A DNA stretch of 64,000 nucleotides. Origin: Narthecium ossifragum (lineage: Eukaryota; Streptophyta; Magnoliopsida; Dioscoreales; Nartheciaceae). The stretch spans positions 7,688,610 to 7,752,609 of the forward strand of contig OY986974.1 of assembly GCA_963920575.1 (NCBI GenBank), in the 5' to 3' direction. The notes beneath the pieces were generated by a model. The model saw only the letters and a list, made by a program, of their open reading frames with translations. It searched no databases and was not told where the DNA came from. The position numbers were made by a program, and so were the translations under genes. Of this stretch, positions 10,389 to 21,729 are shown piece by piece (position 1 is the stretch's first letter; the number at the start of each line of letters is the position of its first letter).

Positions 10389-11915
10389 ACTGATGTTGTT
10401 TTCGGGTTTTCTCTAGATCTAGCCGTTAGATCTTATTGATCTTTGTCTTGTTGGATTCCTCATGCCTACTAAAATTACTAGTTTAAGTTTCATGATCTTT
10501 GGATGAGTTTTGAGTAGGATTTATTTATGATTAAGCTCAGATTCTCTGTTTTCTGCTGTTCTTGAAGAACAGCTGGCTTGCGGCGAGTTTTTCAGCTGGT
10601 ACGTACATGATCTTGGGTTGTGATGAACATAAGAGTTGTAGATATTTGAATTTACTCTCTAACCCAACTGATTTCATAATTTGTCGATTTTTCTACGATT
10701 TGTTATGAATTGTTTACTGGAGGGCTGCGTTGCAGCAATTAATTGGTAAGTTAGTTTGTTTAGTGATTTTGACTAGTGGTTTCCCGTTAATCCAACCGTT
10801 GGATGATTATGAATTTTGTATATGATGATCCTGGTATATACACCTACTGATGACTAAGTTGGATTTTGAATCCGACGTCGTTTGGACATCGGATCGATGG
10901 GATCAATTAGCCCCTAAGTAGAGGTTTTGGGTGTTTGAATATAATATTATATTTCGAAATATAATATTATATTGTTTACTGTTCATCATCGTTTTCGGGG
11001 TTGCTTCCCGTTGCAGGAGTCCGCGGTTGACGGTCGCGGTATCGTCGTAATGCCGGGACCCGCTGCGGATCGGCTGGCAGCGGTCGGTAGTACCGCTGCA
11101 GCGATCCGATAGACTTATATGATGTTTGTCATACTGTTGCATGCCTATCTCCTGTTTGTGTATGTCATAGCACTTGATGATAGGCTTAGATGACAGATAC
11201 ACTTGTTGCTTGATGATGTAGAGGTCGTGTCGGCCTCGAGTCGGATGCTGAGGTGTAGCCGGTGTTCCACTGTGTTGACTCTTGAGTGGTGGAGAGGCCC
11301 CCTCAGCGGTGCCTTTTCCCGCCTGCAGTGTCGGGTTCCTGCATGTGAGTCAGCAGTGTTTGTTGAGCTTACTGAGTGCTGCTCCTGGGCCTCAGGGACA
11401 TGCGGTGGGGTTATGGGGCCCCTGTATACACCCAGGTCTTACTTGAGGGCGACACTCTTGCGTTTCCCTCTTCCTTCTGTGTGTCGTAGTGTAGAACCCT
11501 ACTGAGCTTAGTGCTTACACCTACCCGGGCTGCATTTTGCAAGTACATGCGTCAGTTCTTCTTCCGTGGCCCCTACCGGGCAGTTGGTCGGCGGGGCGGC
11601 GGCGCCAGGCGGAGTATGAGAGGTGGTGATCCTTTACAGTTTTTATCCTATGTTAGATAGTCTCCTACGGGAGTAATGTTGTATTTGAACCTCCTCGTCT
11701 CCGAGGATATGTATATTAAATCTTTTTGAGTTCGTAAATCTGTGGTTCGAGGTTTCATTAAATTATTGTCTTTTAATTGGGGGGTGCTTTTGGTGAACTG
11801 TTAGGGAGACCAATAGGTTAGAGGGAACCCTCGCCATTATCTTTCCGTGGTTTGTTAGGTTTCGGTTCGCGTCGCCCCGCCCGGTTGGGCTTTCGTGGGT
11901 CGGGGCGCGACAGCT

Positions 11916-11927
11916 TGGTATCAGAGC
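11916..11927 (+). promoter_or_regulatory. Primer binding site (initiator Met-tRNA type)
   Basis: TGGTATCAGAGC lies three bases after the end of the 5' LTR. This is the usual primer site complementary to the 3' end of plant initiator methionine tRNA and marks the start of minus-strand DNA synthesis. Confidence 0.93.
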
Positions 11928-12114
11928 ATAGGTTGTAGATCCCAGGGTTTAGGATCAGGATTCGGTTGAGATTGAGCGTGGAATGGGTTAGTTCTATGTC
12001 TAGAACATCCGTGCATGCTCCTTTTGATGTGTTATGCTTTTCCGCTTTATGTTGTGCTGTTTTGTCTTGGGTTTGTGACGAGTGAACGCTCGTTTGTCGT
12101 TGGTGATTGCGCAG

Positions 12115-13380
12115 ATGGCGGGAGCTCGAGACTGACCTTTGGTTGTTGGTCGAGGTGGGGCACGACCTGGTCGGCCCGCTCGACCAGACAGGGTAGCACT
12201 TGTCAGGGCAGTCAGAGCTCGACGGATTGAGCCATCACCGGCGACGGTTGCGGTCGCACGGGAGGAGGCCCCTCTCGCCGAGGAGGGGGTCCTCGCTCCG
12301 GTCGACGGGCGGGCCACGGCAGCGGTCATGAAGGACTTCCAGCGGCTGAACCCACCAAGGTTCAACGGTGAGACTGGAGATCCGACTACGGCAGACGGCT
12401 GGGTCCGAGGAGTCACGCGCGTTCTCGACGCTCTCTTCGTCGGGGATGACCGGATCCGAGTCACCCTTGCGGCGTTCCAGCTCGATGGTGACACCCTTGA
12501 CTGGTGGTGCACTGCCCAGCACACCAGTGGCGGAGAGGAGCCGACGTGGGAGGAGTTCAGGGCGTTGTTCTTGGACGCGTACTTCCCGGAGAGTACGCGT
12601 GACGCCCTGTCTCGCGAGTACCAGTCCCTCTTGCAGGGTACTCGCACCGTTCAGCAGTATGCCACCCGGTTCACGCACTTGGTCCGTTTTGCGGGGGCAG
12701 TGGCAGCAGATCCAGTGGCCAGGGCACGGCAGTTTGAGTGGGGTCTTCGTCCAGAGATCAGGCGCCAGACGTGTTCCTACCGCTTCCAGACGCACTCAGC
12801 AGTTCTGAACTTCGCCTTAGTTGTGGAGGCGCAGTCGCAGGACGAGAGACGCCAGGCAGTTCCACCGGCAGTCTCTACCGGCTCACAGCAGAAGAGGCCC
12901 CAGTTCAGAGGGGGATTCGGCGGAGGGCACCAGCGGCATCAGCGACGCTTTCAGCAGTGGTCGCAGCGCCCGCAGCAGTTCCAGGCACAGTTGCCTTGTC
13001 CGCCAGGCTAGTTTCTCCTGACCGCCGGGCCGTCTGGGCAGGCTCCGTCAGGGGGAGGCCAGGGTCAGCAGCCTGGTGGCGCGCCAGCCACTTGTTTCCA
13101 GTGCGGGCAGCCGGGACACTTCTGCCAGGACTGTCCCATGCGAGGGGCGCGAAGCGCTGTGCCGCAGGGCAGTAGAGGCGGGGGGTACGGTGCCTGGCAG
13201 GGGAGCGGTGGTGGTCGCGGGTCAGGGGCTAGACCGGGCCACTCCAGGGGTGGAGGCGGCCAGCGGGGGCGTGTGTTTGCTCTTCCGGTGCGTGAGCAGT
13301 CGGACACCATTCAGCTTTACCAGCCCTACCAGCAGCCGCAGCAGTACCAGCAGGCAGCGGCAGAGCCATCCGTCCTCAGA
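12115..13380 (+). pseudogene. Ty3 gag (capsid and zinc knuckle) with two nonsense codons
   Basis: The likely start is ATG 12115 (MAGARD), followed at once by TGA at 12133-12135 in the frame that carries the rest of gag. The Retrotrans_gag region (about 12310-12850) shows FQRLNPPRF, GDTLDWWCTAQ and WEEFRALFLDAYFPES. A second stop, TAG at 13009-13011, lies in a Gln-rich linker. A CCHC zinc knuckle (CFQCGQPGHFCQDC, 13093-13134) follows in the same frame. Both stops can be explained by C-to-T change from Arg or Gln codons. Gag would package the element RNA; this copy cannot make it whole. Confidence 0.88.
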
Positions 13381-13836
13381 GGTATCTTTCAGCTTTCTAG
13401 TTCTTTAGTAGATGTGCTGATAGACTCTAGGGCGTCTCATTCCTATATTGCTAGCATGTGTGTGGCATCGCTAGGATTAGAGACGAGTTGGCTAGAGGTG
13501 GCACAGTCTCTAGATTCACCGATCGGCGGCACAGTCAGGGTAGACCGGGTCTGCCGATCTTGTTCTTTGGATGTTGGAGGCCTCTGTGTCTGTCTAGACC
13601 TGCGGGTACTAGACATGACAGGGTTCAATGCGATACTCGGTATGGACTGGTTAGCAGCATACCGAGCTATCATCGACTGTGGTCGCCGGAGGGTGGTCGC
13701 TTGGACACCCGATGGGACACAGTTTGTGTTGTTGGGGGATCGGTTCTCAGCCGATTCCTTTGCTTGTGGTGTGGGGAGACGTGGCAGCGAGCTCTCAGCC
13801 TTGTTGGCCAGTTTGTCCCTGTTCGGTTCTGAGTGA
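13381..13836 (+). pseudogene. Ty3 aspartic protease region, active-site Gly replaced by Arg
   Basis: Continues gag in the same frame. The catalytic motif reads VLIDSRASHSYIA, so the usual D-S/T-G triad is DSR (13423-13431); loss of the Gly should abolish activity. The later ILGMDWL block typical of plant Ty3 proteases is present near 13636. The frame ends with TGA at 13834-13836 just before reverse transcriptase, again a possible C-to-T change. Protease normally cuts the polyprotein into mature parts. Confidence 0.85.
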
Positions 13837-14913
13837 GTGCAGCAGAGCAGTTTTTCCAGGATCGTGTGCGACTACGCCGACGTGTTTCTCGAGGTGTTGC
13901 CAGGGCTTCCGTCGCCCAGAGAGATCGATTTTGAGATCGACCTAGTACTAGGTACCGCACCGATCTCTCTCCCAGCTTTCAGGATAGCACTAGCAGAGCA
14001 GAGTGAGTTGAGGACTCAGCTAGACGAGCTTACCAGCAGAGGCTTCATCCGTCCCAGCATGTCTCCCTGGGGGGCGCCAGTGTTGTTCGCAAAGAAGAAG
14101 GATGGTACCCTTCGACTTTGCATAGACTACAGGTGGCTCAACATGGTGATGGTGAAGAACATGTATCCGATGCCGAGGATCGACGACTTGTTTGACCAGC
14201 TGCGAGGATCTTCAGTGTTCTCGAAGATAGACCTCCGCACCGGCTACCACCAGTTGAGGGTTCGGGATTGCGACATCCCGAAGACGGCTTTTCGGACTCG
14301 GTACGGCCTGTACGAGTTCGTGGTGATGCCGTTTGGGTTGACGAACGCACCAGCAGCGTTCATGGATCTCATACAGAGGATCTTCCGGCATTTCCTAGAC
14401 GAGTTCGTGGTGGTGTTCGTCGACGACATCCTTATCTACTCCCGGTCAGAGGCGGAGCACGAGCGACACTTGGCGACAGTGTTGCAGCTACTTCGGGAGC
14501 ATCGACTTTATGCCAAGGCTTCCAAGTGCGAGTTCTGGCTTGCACAGGTGGGGTTCCTTGGACACGTGGTGTCGGCAGCAAGGATCTCAGTCGACCCCGC
14601 CAAGGTCGAGGCAGTGGTACAGTGGCAGAGACCGAGGACAATGTTCGAGGTCCGTAGCTTCTTAGGCCTGGCAGGTTACTACAGGTGGTTCGTGCGGGAC
14701 TTCTCCAGAGTTGCCGGACCGTTGACCAGACTGACACAGAAGGCCGTCCCGTTCGTGTGGGATAATGCTTGTGAGCGAGCTTTCGTGGAGCTGAGGACCA
14801 GGTTGACCAGTGCACCGGTGCTGATCGTCCCCGAGCAAGGCGTTGGTTACAGTGTCTACTGCGACGCCAGCGGTGAGGGTTTGGGGTGTGTCCTCATGCA
14901 GAGGGCCACGTAG
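13837..14913 (+). pseudogene. Ty3 reverse transcriptase and start of RNase H
   Basis: Same frame as gag and protease. Motifs in order: REIDFEIDL linker, [34 protein letters not shown] (first catalytic Asp), [12 protein letters not shown], and FVDDILIYS (14416-14427, the YVDD-type box, both Asp present), then the connection region KASKCEFW and [10 protein letters not shown]. RNase H starts [18 protein letters not shown] and is lost at about 14903, where one base is missing in a G run so the frame ends at 14913. The catalytic residues visible in RT are intact, but the part is not made from an intact polyprotein. Confidence 0.9.
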
Positions 14914-15660
14914 TTTCCTATGGTTCTCGTCAGCTGAAGAACCATGAGAGGAACTACCCGACTCACGACTTGAAGCTAGCAGCGGTGGTCTTCGCCCTGA
15001 AGACCTGGCGTCACTACCTCTACGGCGAGAAGTTCTCTGTCTTCTCGGACCATAAGAGCTTGAGGCACGTTTTCACCCAACGTGACCTCAACCTGAGGCA
15101 GCGACGCTGGATGGAGCTACTAGAGGACTACGATTTTGACTTGCATTACCATCCCGGTAAGGCAAACGTCGTAGCAGACGCGCTGAGCAGACAGGTGAGA
15201 GACACCAGAGCAGCAGTTGCAGGGTTGTCAGCGCGGCAGTGGCAGGCTCTAGAGACAACGTGCCAGTTTGGGCTCGAGTTTGAGGATCAGGGATCCAACA
15301 GTTTTCTCTATGCAGTGCAGAGTATGCCAGCAGTTCTAGCCAGAGTGTTAGAGGCACAGCACAGTGACCCAGAGCTCGAGGAGTTACGCACATCGGCGGG
15401 CACGGAGGGCGCAGACGGAGACTGGACAGTATCGCCAGACGGAGGGCTACGGTTCCGAGGCAGAGTAGCGGTTCCAGCAGATCCAGTTCTTCGAGACGAC
15501 GTCCTACGAGAGTTCCACCACTCTCGTTTTGCAGTTCATCCCGACGGCACCAAGATGTATCAGGATCTTCGGCGACAGTTCTGGTGGCGCGGGATGAAGA
15601 GGGCAGTGACGGAGTTCGTATCGCGCTGCCTTTCCTGTCAGAAGGTCAAGGCAGAGTACC
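14901..15660 (+). pseudogene. Ty3 RNase H remainder and integrase zinc-binding domain
   Basis: Continues the polyprotein after a one-base deletion at about 14903-14905. RNase H residues include [20 protein letters not shown] and VVADALSR (final Asp). The integrase HHCC finger has paired His near 15512-15540 and CLSCQ (15627-15638). It stops because a family A solo LTR entered at 15661. Taking out that LTR and one copy of the target duplication makes the frame continue with the integrase core at 18097. Confidence 0.88.
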
Positions 15661-15945
15661 TGTGAGGGCCCGTCCCTCTGACCTGGCTCGACCGCGTGGG
15701 TCGAGAGTCGGTTTCCTGTTGGTTTGGTTCCGCGTCGGGCACGATCGGGCGATCGTGTGGCGGTTTGGACCCCGGGGGCATTTTAGTAAATATGCCCTCT
15801 GGTGGTCGGTTTCACACCCGCATTGCACCCACGGCCTTGGATTGAAGTGTGTGTTTGATTAGAATCCCTAGGGTGCGTCCGATCAGAAGATCGGAGCTCG
15901 ATCGGGAAAGATCGAATCGGACGGCTGAGATAGATTCGAAGTTTC

Positions 15946-15952
15946 TATATAA
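15946..15952 (+). promoter_or_regulatory. TATA box of the family A LTR
   Basis: TATATAA within TTTCTATATAAGCCTGTCC, about 285 bp into the LTR and just before the pyrimidine-rich leader, the expected place for the LTR promoter. No such box was seen at the matching place in the family A copy at 49767, where the sequence is different. Confidence 0.6.
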
Positions 15953-16486
15953 GCCTGTCCCTTTCTTCTCTTTCCTTCTCTTCTTCTCCTGTCATTTTCT
16001 CCCCTCTCTCTATCTCCTTCGGCTGAGCTAGAGTTTGGAGACTTGGACTTCGGAGCACGGATCTTGGCGGCTTGACCAGCGGGACGCGTGGAGGAGCTAC
16101 CCTACTTGCTCAAGTAGGTGTTTCTACCTCGATCTTTGGATCGGGTTCTCCTAGGATAGGTTTCATGTGCTTTCGCTGTAGGAATACCTGTTAGAATGCT
16201 TTGTAACTCCTTGCATGTGTAGTGTTGTTCATTTCCGGTATTCCTACATTGCGATTTCAGTATTCTAACGGTTGGTTTCTGTATTATCGCCGTTTTGTCG
16301 GTTTTCGTCAATTTGGACCTAGATTGGAGATTTAGCCGTCAAAAACTGGATTTCTTCATTGCATTAGCTTCCCCATTGTTAAATACACTTGCTTGCGAAA
16401 TTTCATCTTATTCCAACTTGATTTGATCCTCGAAATCCAAAGAAATGGATTTTCGGCACTGTTCTGATGAACTGTGCCAAGGCTCG

Positions 16487-16850
16487 ACGGTCGATCAGTG
16501 CATCGACCGTCAAGTGTTGTTTTACCCTTTCTGGACCTGACGGTCGACTGTCGGATCGACCGTCGCATCGACCGTCGGGCTTTGTCGGGATTTTCGACTC
16601 CCACGGTCGATGGATGGATCGACCGCGGGATCTTCTCTTTTTGCCATTTACCTGACGGTCGACTGTCGGATCGACCGTCGCATCGACCATCAGGCGCTGT
16701 TTGGTTTTGGGCTTCTCAGGGTCGATGGGTGGATCGACCGTCGCCCTTGGTTTTCTTCGCTTGGGTCTCACAGTCGATCGCTGGATCGACCGTGACATCG
16801 TCCGTGGTCTCACGGTCGATCTCCGGATCGACCGTGGCATCGTCCGTGAC
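16487..16850. repeat. 24-bp inverted-repeat array in the family A solo LTR
   Basis: Units of the ACGGTCGAT, N6, ATCGACCGT geometry start at 16487 and recur to about 16845, most with one or two mismatches. Between units is the spacer GCTTCTCAGGGTCGATG (16711-16727), also found in reverse complement inside the copia element at 27563-27579. Two adjoining 12-bp ATCGACCGT units occur twice (near 16546 and 16662). Confidence 0.82.
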
Positions 16851-18095
16851 CTTTTGAACTTGGTTTTCTGGTTTTTCTTGGATGGATTTGATTGGTGATT
16901 AATATCTAAATATGTTGGGAAGTATGTAGGTGGATTTCTTGACGTTTTCAAAGGACTTCCATCGGGTTTGAGGATCGATTCGAGTATCCTTTCCTTCTTG
17001 AGAAAACCTATGGTTTCGATTGCAATTGATATATGTTTGGATGTAGTTAATTGCTTAATGGTGTGCTTAGCCATTAGCTAGCTATGAGTGCTAGCTAATG
17101 AGAAATTGTGGAACCTTAGCCTCTTGCCAGCGGGTGTTGAGGGCTATTGTATATCTGTTGGACTTGTAACTGATGATGTGACATGTAGAGACATCTAGGA
17201 TAGTTGTTTGCCTAGGATCATGCATTGTATGCATTAGAAGCATTTGAGGTTAGGCGGGCGATGGTTTGGGTCGCCGATCCGAGGCTCTCGGGTAGCTCGG
17301 ATCTAGCCTTAGGGCCGTGGATGGGTAGTCAGGATTAGGGTGTGATTGTATTAATCGAAATCCCTTGTTGTTGAGGATTTGTGATAGTTGACTCTGATCA
17401 GTATATGAGGTTTAGAGGTCGTGTTGTCTTCCAAGGCCAAGTGCTAAGGATGGGTGTCGACGTCCCTGACTTGGTCTCCAGGCAGTGGTTTCCTGCTGGG
17501 TAGAGGTGATCCTACTGGTTCTTGTCCCTCTCCTGCCAGCGTGTTGGTTGATGTTTCCAGCGTGGTCGGTTGAGAAGACTAGGATCCCTTGGGGAGTCGA
17601 CAGGGTTGTGGGACCCGTGGCATCCGCTAGACTTGAGCTGGGAGACAACACTGTTGATGTTTTCCTCCTTTCAGTGTGCCGTAGAGTAGAACCCTACTGA
17701 GCTTATCGCTCACTCCTACCCGGGCTGCGTTTGCAGGTGCAGGCGGCTGCTCTTCTTCCGTGGAGCCGGCAGGATCGGCCTTTGGTGGCGCGAGTACATT
17801 CAAAGGCGCTTGAGGTTGCTGGAGGATGATCTGTTGTACTTTTTGATATATATGTATATGTTGTAAACATTTTGAGGACTTTGGGATTTTGTATAAATCT
17901 GTCTCTTGGGAGCTTTTGTATCAAATGTGAACTGTACAACTTGATGATATATTATAATTGAATCTGTTTCGCCTCTGGAATACAATTGTTTAAATTATCC
18001 GTCTTTTCCGCTTTGTATCGCGCCGATTGAAGATGAATAGTGAAAGGAACCCTCACGCCCCGTCCTGGATGGATTTTCTGGGTCGGGGTGTGACA

Positions 18096-19230
18096 GCACC
18101 AGCGGACTCCAGGGTTACTTCAGCCGCTTCCACTAGCTGAGTGGAAGTGGGAGCACATCACGATGGACTTCGTGACCGGGCTACCGAGATCTCCTAGGGG
18201 GAATGACGCGATTTGGGTCATCGTTGATCGATTGACCAAATCGGCGCACTTCTTGCCTTTGCGGGTGACAGACTCGACGGACAGGTTGGCCAGCTTGTAC
18301 GTTAGAGAGGTGCTCAGACTACATGGAGTTACAGTTTCTATCGTGTCAGACCGTGACCCCAGGTGCACCAGCAGGTTCTGGCGAGACTTTCAGGAGGCAG
18401 TTGGCAAACTCCTGACTTTCAGTACGGCTTTCCATCCGCAGACAGACGGGCAGTCAGAGTGGACGATCCAGATCTTGGAGGACATGCTGAGAGCATGTGT
18501 CCTCGACGCAGGAGGCAGCTGGGAGGAGCACGTTCCCTTGGTAGATTTTGCCTACAACAACAACTACCAGTCCAGTCTTGGAGTAGCACCTTTCGAGGCG
18601 TTGTACGGTAGGCTGTGTCGTTCCCCAGTGTGCTGGATAGAGGTTGGAGAGGCTTCACTCACCGGTCCAGACATCGTCAGACGGTCGTCAGAGAGGTTAG
18701 TGCAGATCAGGCAGAGGCTTCTGACGGCTCAGAGCCGGCAGAAGAGTTATGCAGATCAGAGGCGACGACCGTTGGAGTTTGCAGTCGGCGACCGAGTGTT
18801 CTTGCGAGCATCGCCGTACAGAGGGTCCGTCAGGTTTGGCAGAGGTGGTAAGTTGGCGCCGAGGTTTGTCGGGCCGTTTGAGATCCTAGAGAGGGTCGGC
18901 GAGGTAGCTTACCGCTTGTATCTTCCTCAGCACATGTCTGCTGTGCACCCGACTTTCCATGTGTCGATGCTGAGGAAGTATCACCCAGACCCGTCTCATG
19001 TCATCTGGGTGGATGACATTGAGCTTGAGGCAGACGCGAGCTTTGTTGAGCAGCCGGTTCGGGTACTTGACCGGAGGGATCAGGTCTTGCGGGGCAAGAC
19101 GATTCCCTTGGTCAAGGTACTGTGGAGGCACAGAGGCACTGAGGAGATGACCTGGGAGCGCGAGGTGCGCATGCGACAGGAGTTTCCGCAGCTGTTCTAT
19201 TCTCGAGGTACTTCTTGTCCTGTCTTCTAG
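18096..19230 (+). pseudogene. Ty3 integrase core and chromodomain (C-terminal part of pol)
   Basis: Open from 18097 to a stop at 19228-19230. The DDE core shows HITMDFVTGLP (first Asp at 18166), VSIVSDRDPR (second Asp) and HPQTDGQSEW (Glu), with WVIVDRLTKSAHFLP between. A GPFEIL region follows. The last 55 residues (VEQPVRVLDRRDQVLR...KVLWRHRGTEEMTWERE) match the chromodomain of Tekay-type chromoviruses, thought to steer insertion to heterochromatin. All three catalytic residues are present, but the piece is separated from its start by the nested LTR. Confidence 0.9.
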
Positions 19231-19278
19231 TGTAGCTGTTTTGTTGTTCCGAGCTCTACCCTTATCGAATCTCGGGAC

Positions 19279-19303
19279 GAGATTTCCTTTAAGGGTATTA
19301 GGA
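19279..19303 (+). promoter_or_regulatory. Polypurine-tract region before the 3' LTR
   Basis: GATTTCCTTTAAGGGTATTAGGA lies directly before the TGTGAGG start of the 3' LTR, preceded by TCGGGACGA. This arrangement is usual in Tekay-type elements, where plus-strand DNA synthesis is primed here. The tract is interrupted by pyrimidines, so its exact limits are uncertain. Confidence 0.65.
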
Positions 19304-21729
19304 TGTGAGGACCAGTCCCTCTACCCCTGTGGCTCGTTGTAGACCGCAAGGGCAATTTGGTAAATTGCGCCTTGTTGGTTTATTTCACACCCGCGTGTGC
19401 ACACACTGGCCTTGTATGTGTTAGTGTTTGTTTAGAATGGTTAGGTGGACCCGGGATCGGAAGATCCCCGCTCGGGCGCACGGAAGCTTGCCTTTGGGCA
19501 GCTGACGACCCTTGACCGATCGATCGCTCCTCGGAACGATCGATCGGACTCGTGAGCGAGTCGGTGGGTTTTGACCCGCTCGGATCGATCCGACTTGGTG
19601 GTGGGATCGATCCGACTTGTTGTTGGGATTGATCCGGGGCGCGAGCGACCGATCGCTCCTTGGAGCGATCGATCGGAATCGCGTCGGTGGTTTTTCTGCT
19701 TCGCGAGGACGGCCGCCGTTGGTCGTCGCTCTCTCCTGTCAGAGGGGGAGGACTTTCCCTCCCCTCCTTTCACTTTTTTCCCCTTCCCCCGGCTGTCCCC
19801 TCCCCCTTTTCCTTCTTTTGTCCTTCCCCTCCTTCCTTCTTCTTCTTCCTCTTCTTTCTCCTCACCCGAAGGCTCTGTTTTCTCTCTTTCCCGCTGGCGA
19901 GGTTCTTCTCCTCCGTTCTCCCTCCTCTGACCATTGTTTTGGGTGTTCTAAGGCTCATTGGATCCGTGACAACGAGAGGAAGATTCTTGAAGTGGTTTGG
20001 AACCTTGTTGGTGATCAACTCGCGGGGAATCAGTCGAGGAAAGCGCTGTTAGGTAGGTTTCTACCGACTGATGTTGTTTTTGGGTTTTCTCTAGATCTAG
20101 CCGTTGGATCTTGTTCATCTTTGTCTTGTTGGATTTCTCATGCCTAGTAGAATTATGTATTTAAGTTTCATGATCTTTGGATGAGTTTTGAGTTGGATTT
20201 ATGCATGATTAAGCTCGGATTCTCTATTTTCTGCTGTTCTTGAAGAACAGCTGGCTTGCGGCGAGTTTTCCGGCCGGTACGTACATGATCTTGGGTTGTG
20301 ATGAACATAAGAGTTGTAGATCTTTGAATTTACTCTCTAACCCAACTGAGTTCATAATTTTACGATTTTCCTACGATTTGTTATGAATTGTTTGCTGGAG
20401 GGCTGCGTTGCAGCAATTAATTGGTAAGTTAGTTTGATTAGCGATTTTGATTAGTGTTTTCCCGTTAATCCAACCGTTGGATGATCCTGAATTTTGGATA
20501 TGATGATCCTGGTATATACATCTACTGATGGCTAAGTTGGATCTTGAATTTGACGTCGTGTGGACGTCGGATCGACGGGATCAATTAGCCCCTAAGTAGA
20601 GGATTTGGGTGTTTGAATATAATATTATATTTCAGAATATAATATTATATTGTTTACTGTTCATCATCGTTTTTGGGGTTGCTTCCCATTACAGGAGTCC
20701 GCGGTTGACGGTCACGGTACCGTCGTAATGCCGGGACCCGCTGCGGATCGGCTGGCAGCGGTCGGTAGTACCGCTGCAGCGATCCGATAGACTTATATGA
20801 TGTTTGTCATACTGTTGCATGTCTATCTCCTGTTTGTGTATGTCATAGCATACATCGTTGTTTTATGCATTAGTTGCATTGCTTAGGGCGTGGGTGATCT
20901 TTGGGTCGCCGTCCCGAGGCTGGAAGCTCGGACTTAGCCCGAGGACCGGGGTTGGGTAGTTTGGACCCGGTTTGAATTGTGGTGTCCAGTCGATTTGATG
21001 ATAGGCTTAGATGACTGGTACACTTGTTGCTTGATGATGTAGAGGTCGTGTCGGCCTCGAGTCGGATGCTGAGGTGTAGCCGGTGTTCCACTGTGTTGAC
21101 TCTTGAGTGAGAGGCCCTCTCAGCGGTGCCTTTTACGGCCTGCAGTGTCGGGTTCCTGCATGTGAGTCAGCAGTATTTGTTGAGCTTACTGAGGGCTGCT
21201 CCTGGGCCTCAGGGACACGCGGTGGGGTTATGGGACCCCTGTATACACCCAGGTCTTACTTGAGGGCGACACTCTTGCGTTTCTCTCTTCCTTCTGTGTA
21301 TCGTAGTGTAGAACCCTACTGAGCTTAGTGCTTACACCTACCCGGGCTGCGTTTTGCAAGTGCAGGCGCCAGTTCTTCTTCCGTGGCCCCTACCGGGCAA
21401 TTGGTCGGTGGTGCGGCGGCGCCAGGTGGAGTCTGAGAGGTGGTGATCCTTTACAGTTTTTATCCTATGTTAGATAGTCTCCTACGGGAGTAATGTTGTA
21501 TTTGAACGTCCCCCTCTCCGAGGATATGTATATTAAATCTTTTTGAGTTCGTAAATCTGTGGTTCGAGGTTTCATTAAATTATTGTCTTTTAATTGGGGG
21601 GTGCTTTTGGTGAACTGTTAGGGAGACCAATAGGTTAGAGGGAACCCTCGCCATTATCTTTTCGCGGTTTGTTAGGTTTCGATTCGCGTCGCCCGGCCCG
21701 GTTGGGCTTTCGCGGGTCGGGGCACGACA
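19304..21729 (+). repeat. 3' LTR of the complete Ty3 element (family B)
   Basis: 2,426 bp, starting TGTGAGGACCAG and ending GGGGCACGACA, followed by target duplication GTGAG. By eye it differs from the 5' LTR by scattered substitutions, by the deletion in the 5' copy after 11172, and by repeat-number changes in the GATCGATC block. This is not a fresh insertion, but no age is given here. Confidence 0.92.

Larger units (their letters stand above)
9627..11912 (+). repeat. 5' LTR of the complete Ty3 element (family B)
   Basis: 2,286 bp, starting TGTGAGGACCTG and ending GGGGCGCGACA directly before the primer site. It is about 140 bp shorter than its 3' partner because a stretch after TATGTCATAGCA (11165) is deleted. 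Contains, in order, GATCGATC palindromes (9841-9995), a pyrimidine-rich leader (10070-10210), a hairpin at a candidate splice donor (10373-10388), an AT palindrome pair (about 10939-10972) and a candidate acceptor TTGCAG near 11014. Confidence 0.92.
15661..18095 (+). mobile_element. Solo LTR of family A nested in integrase
   Basis: 2,435 bp starting TGTGAGGGCCCGTCCC and ending TCGGGGTGTGACA. Flanks are GTACC (15656-15660) and GCACC (18096-18100), a 5-bp duplication with one C-to-T difference. It has a TATATAA box at 15946-15952, a pyrimidine-rich leader, a donor-like GTAG/CTAC hairpin near 16112-16128, a 24-bp inverted-repeat array and the CCTACCCGGGCTGCG block near 17715. No coding region is attached, so it arose by recombination between two LTRs. 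Confidence 0.93.
9627..21729 (+). mobile_element. Structurally complete Tekay-like chromodomain Ty3 retrotransposon (family B), coding capacity lost
   Basis: Ends are TGTGAGGACC...GCACGACA with 5-bp target duplications GTGAG at 9622-9626 and 21730-21734. Order: 5' LTR, primer site, gag, protease, reverse transcriptase, RNase H, integrase, chromodomain, polypurine tract, 3' LTR. The total is 12.1 kb including a 2.4 kb solo LTR nested in integrase. Tekay-like assignment rests on the integrase-chromodomain order and the TCGGGACGAGATTTC stretch before the 3' LTR. Three stops, one frameshift, a changed protease residue and the nested LTR make it inactive as a coding unit. Confidence 0.93.

Noticed and set aside
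9839..10439. Overlapping 120-180 codon frames in family B LTR leaders (repeated near 19571, 43121, 49442, 58388)
   Set aside because: They translate palindromes into DRS repeats and pyrimidine tracts into Ser/Pro/Phe runs, with no start context or domain; they are LTR leader, not genes.
12000..12795. Long antisense open frames over gag
   Set aside because: GC-rich gag gives open frames on several strands; they lack domain motifs and overlap the recognised gag reading.
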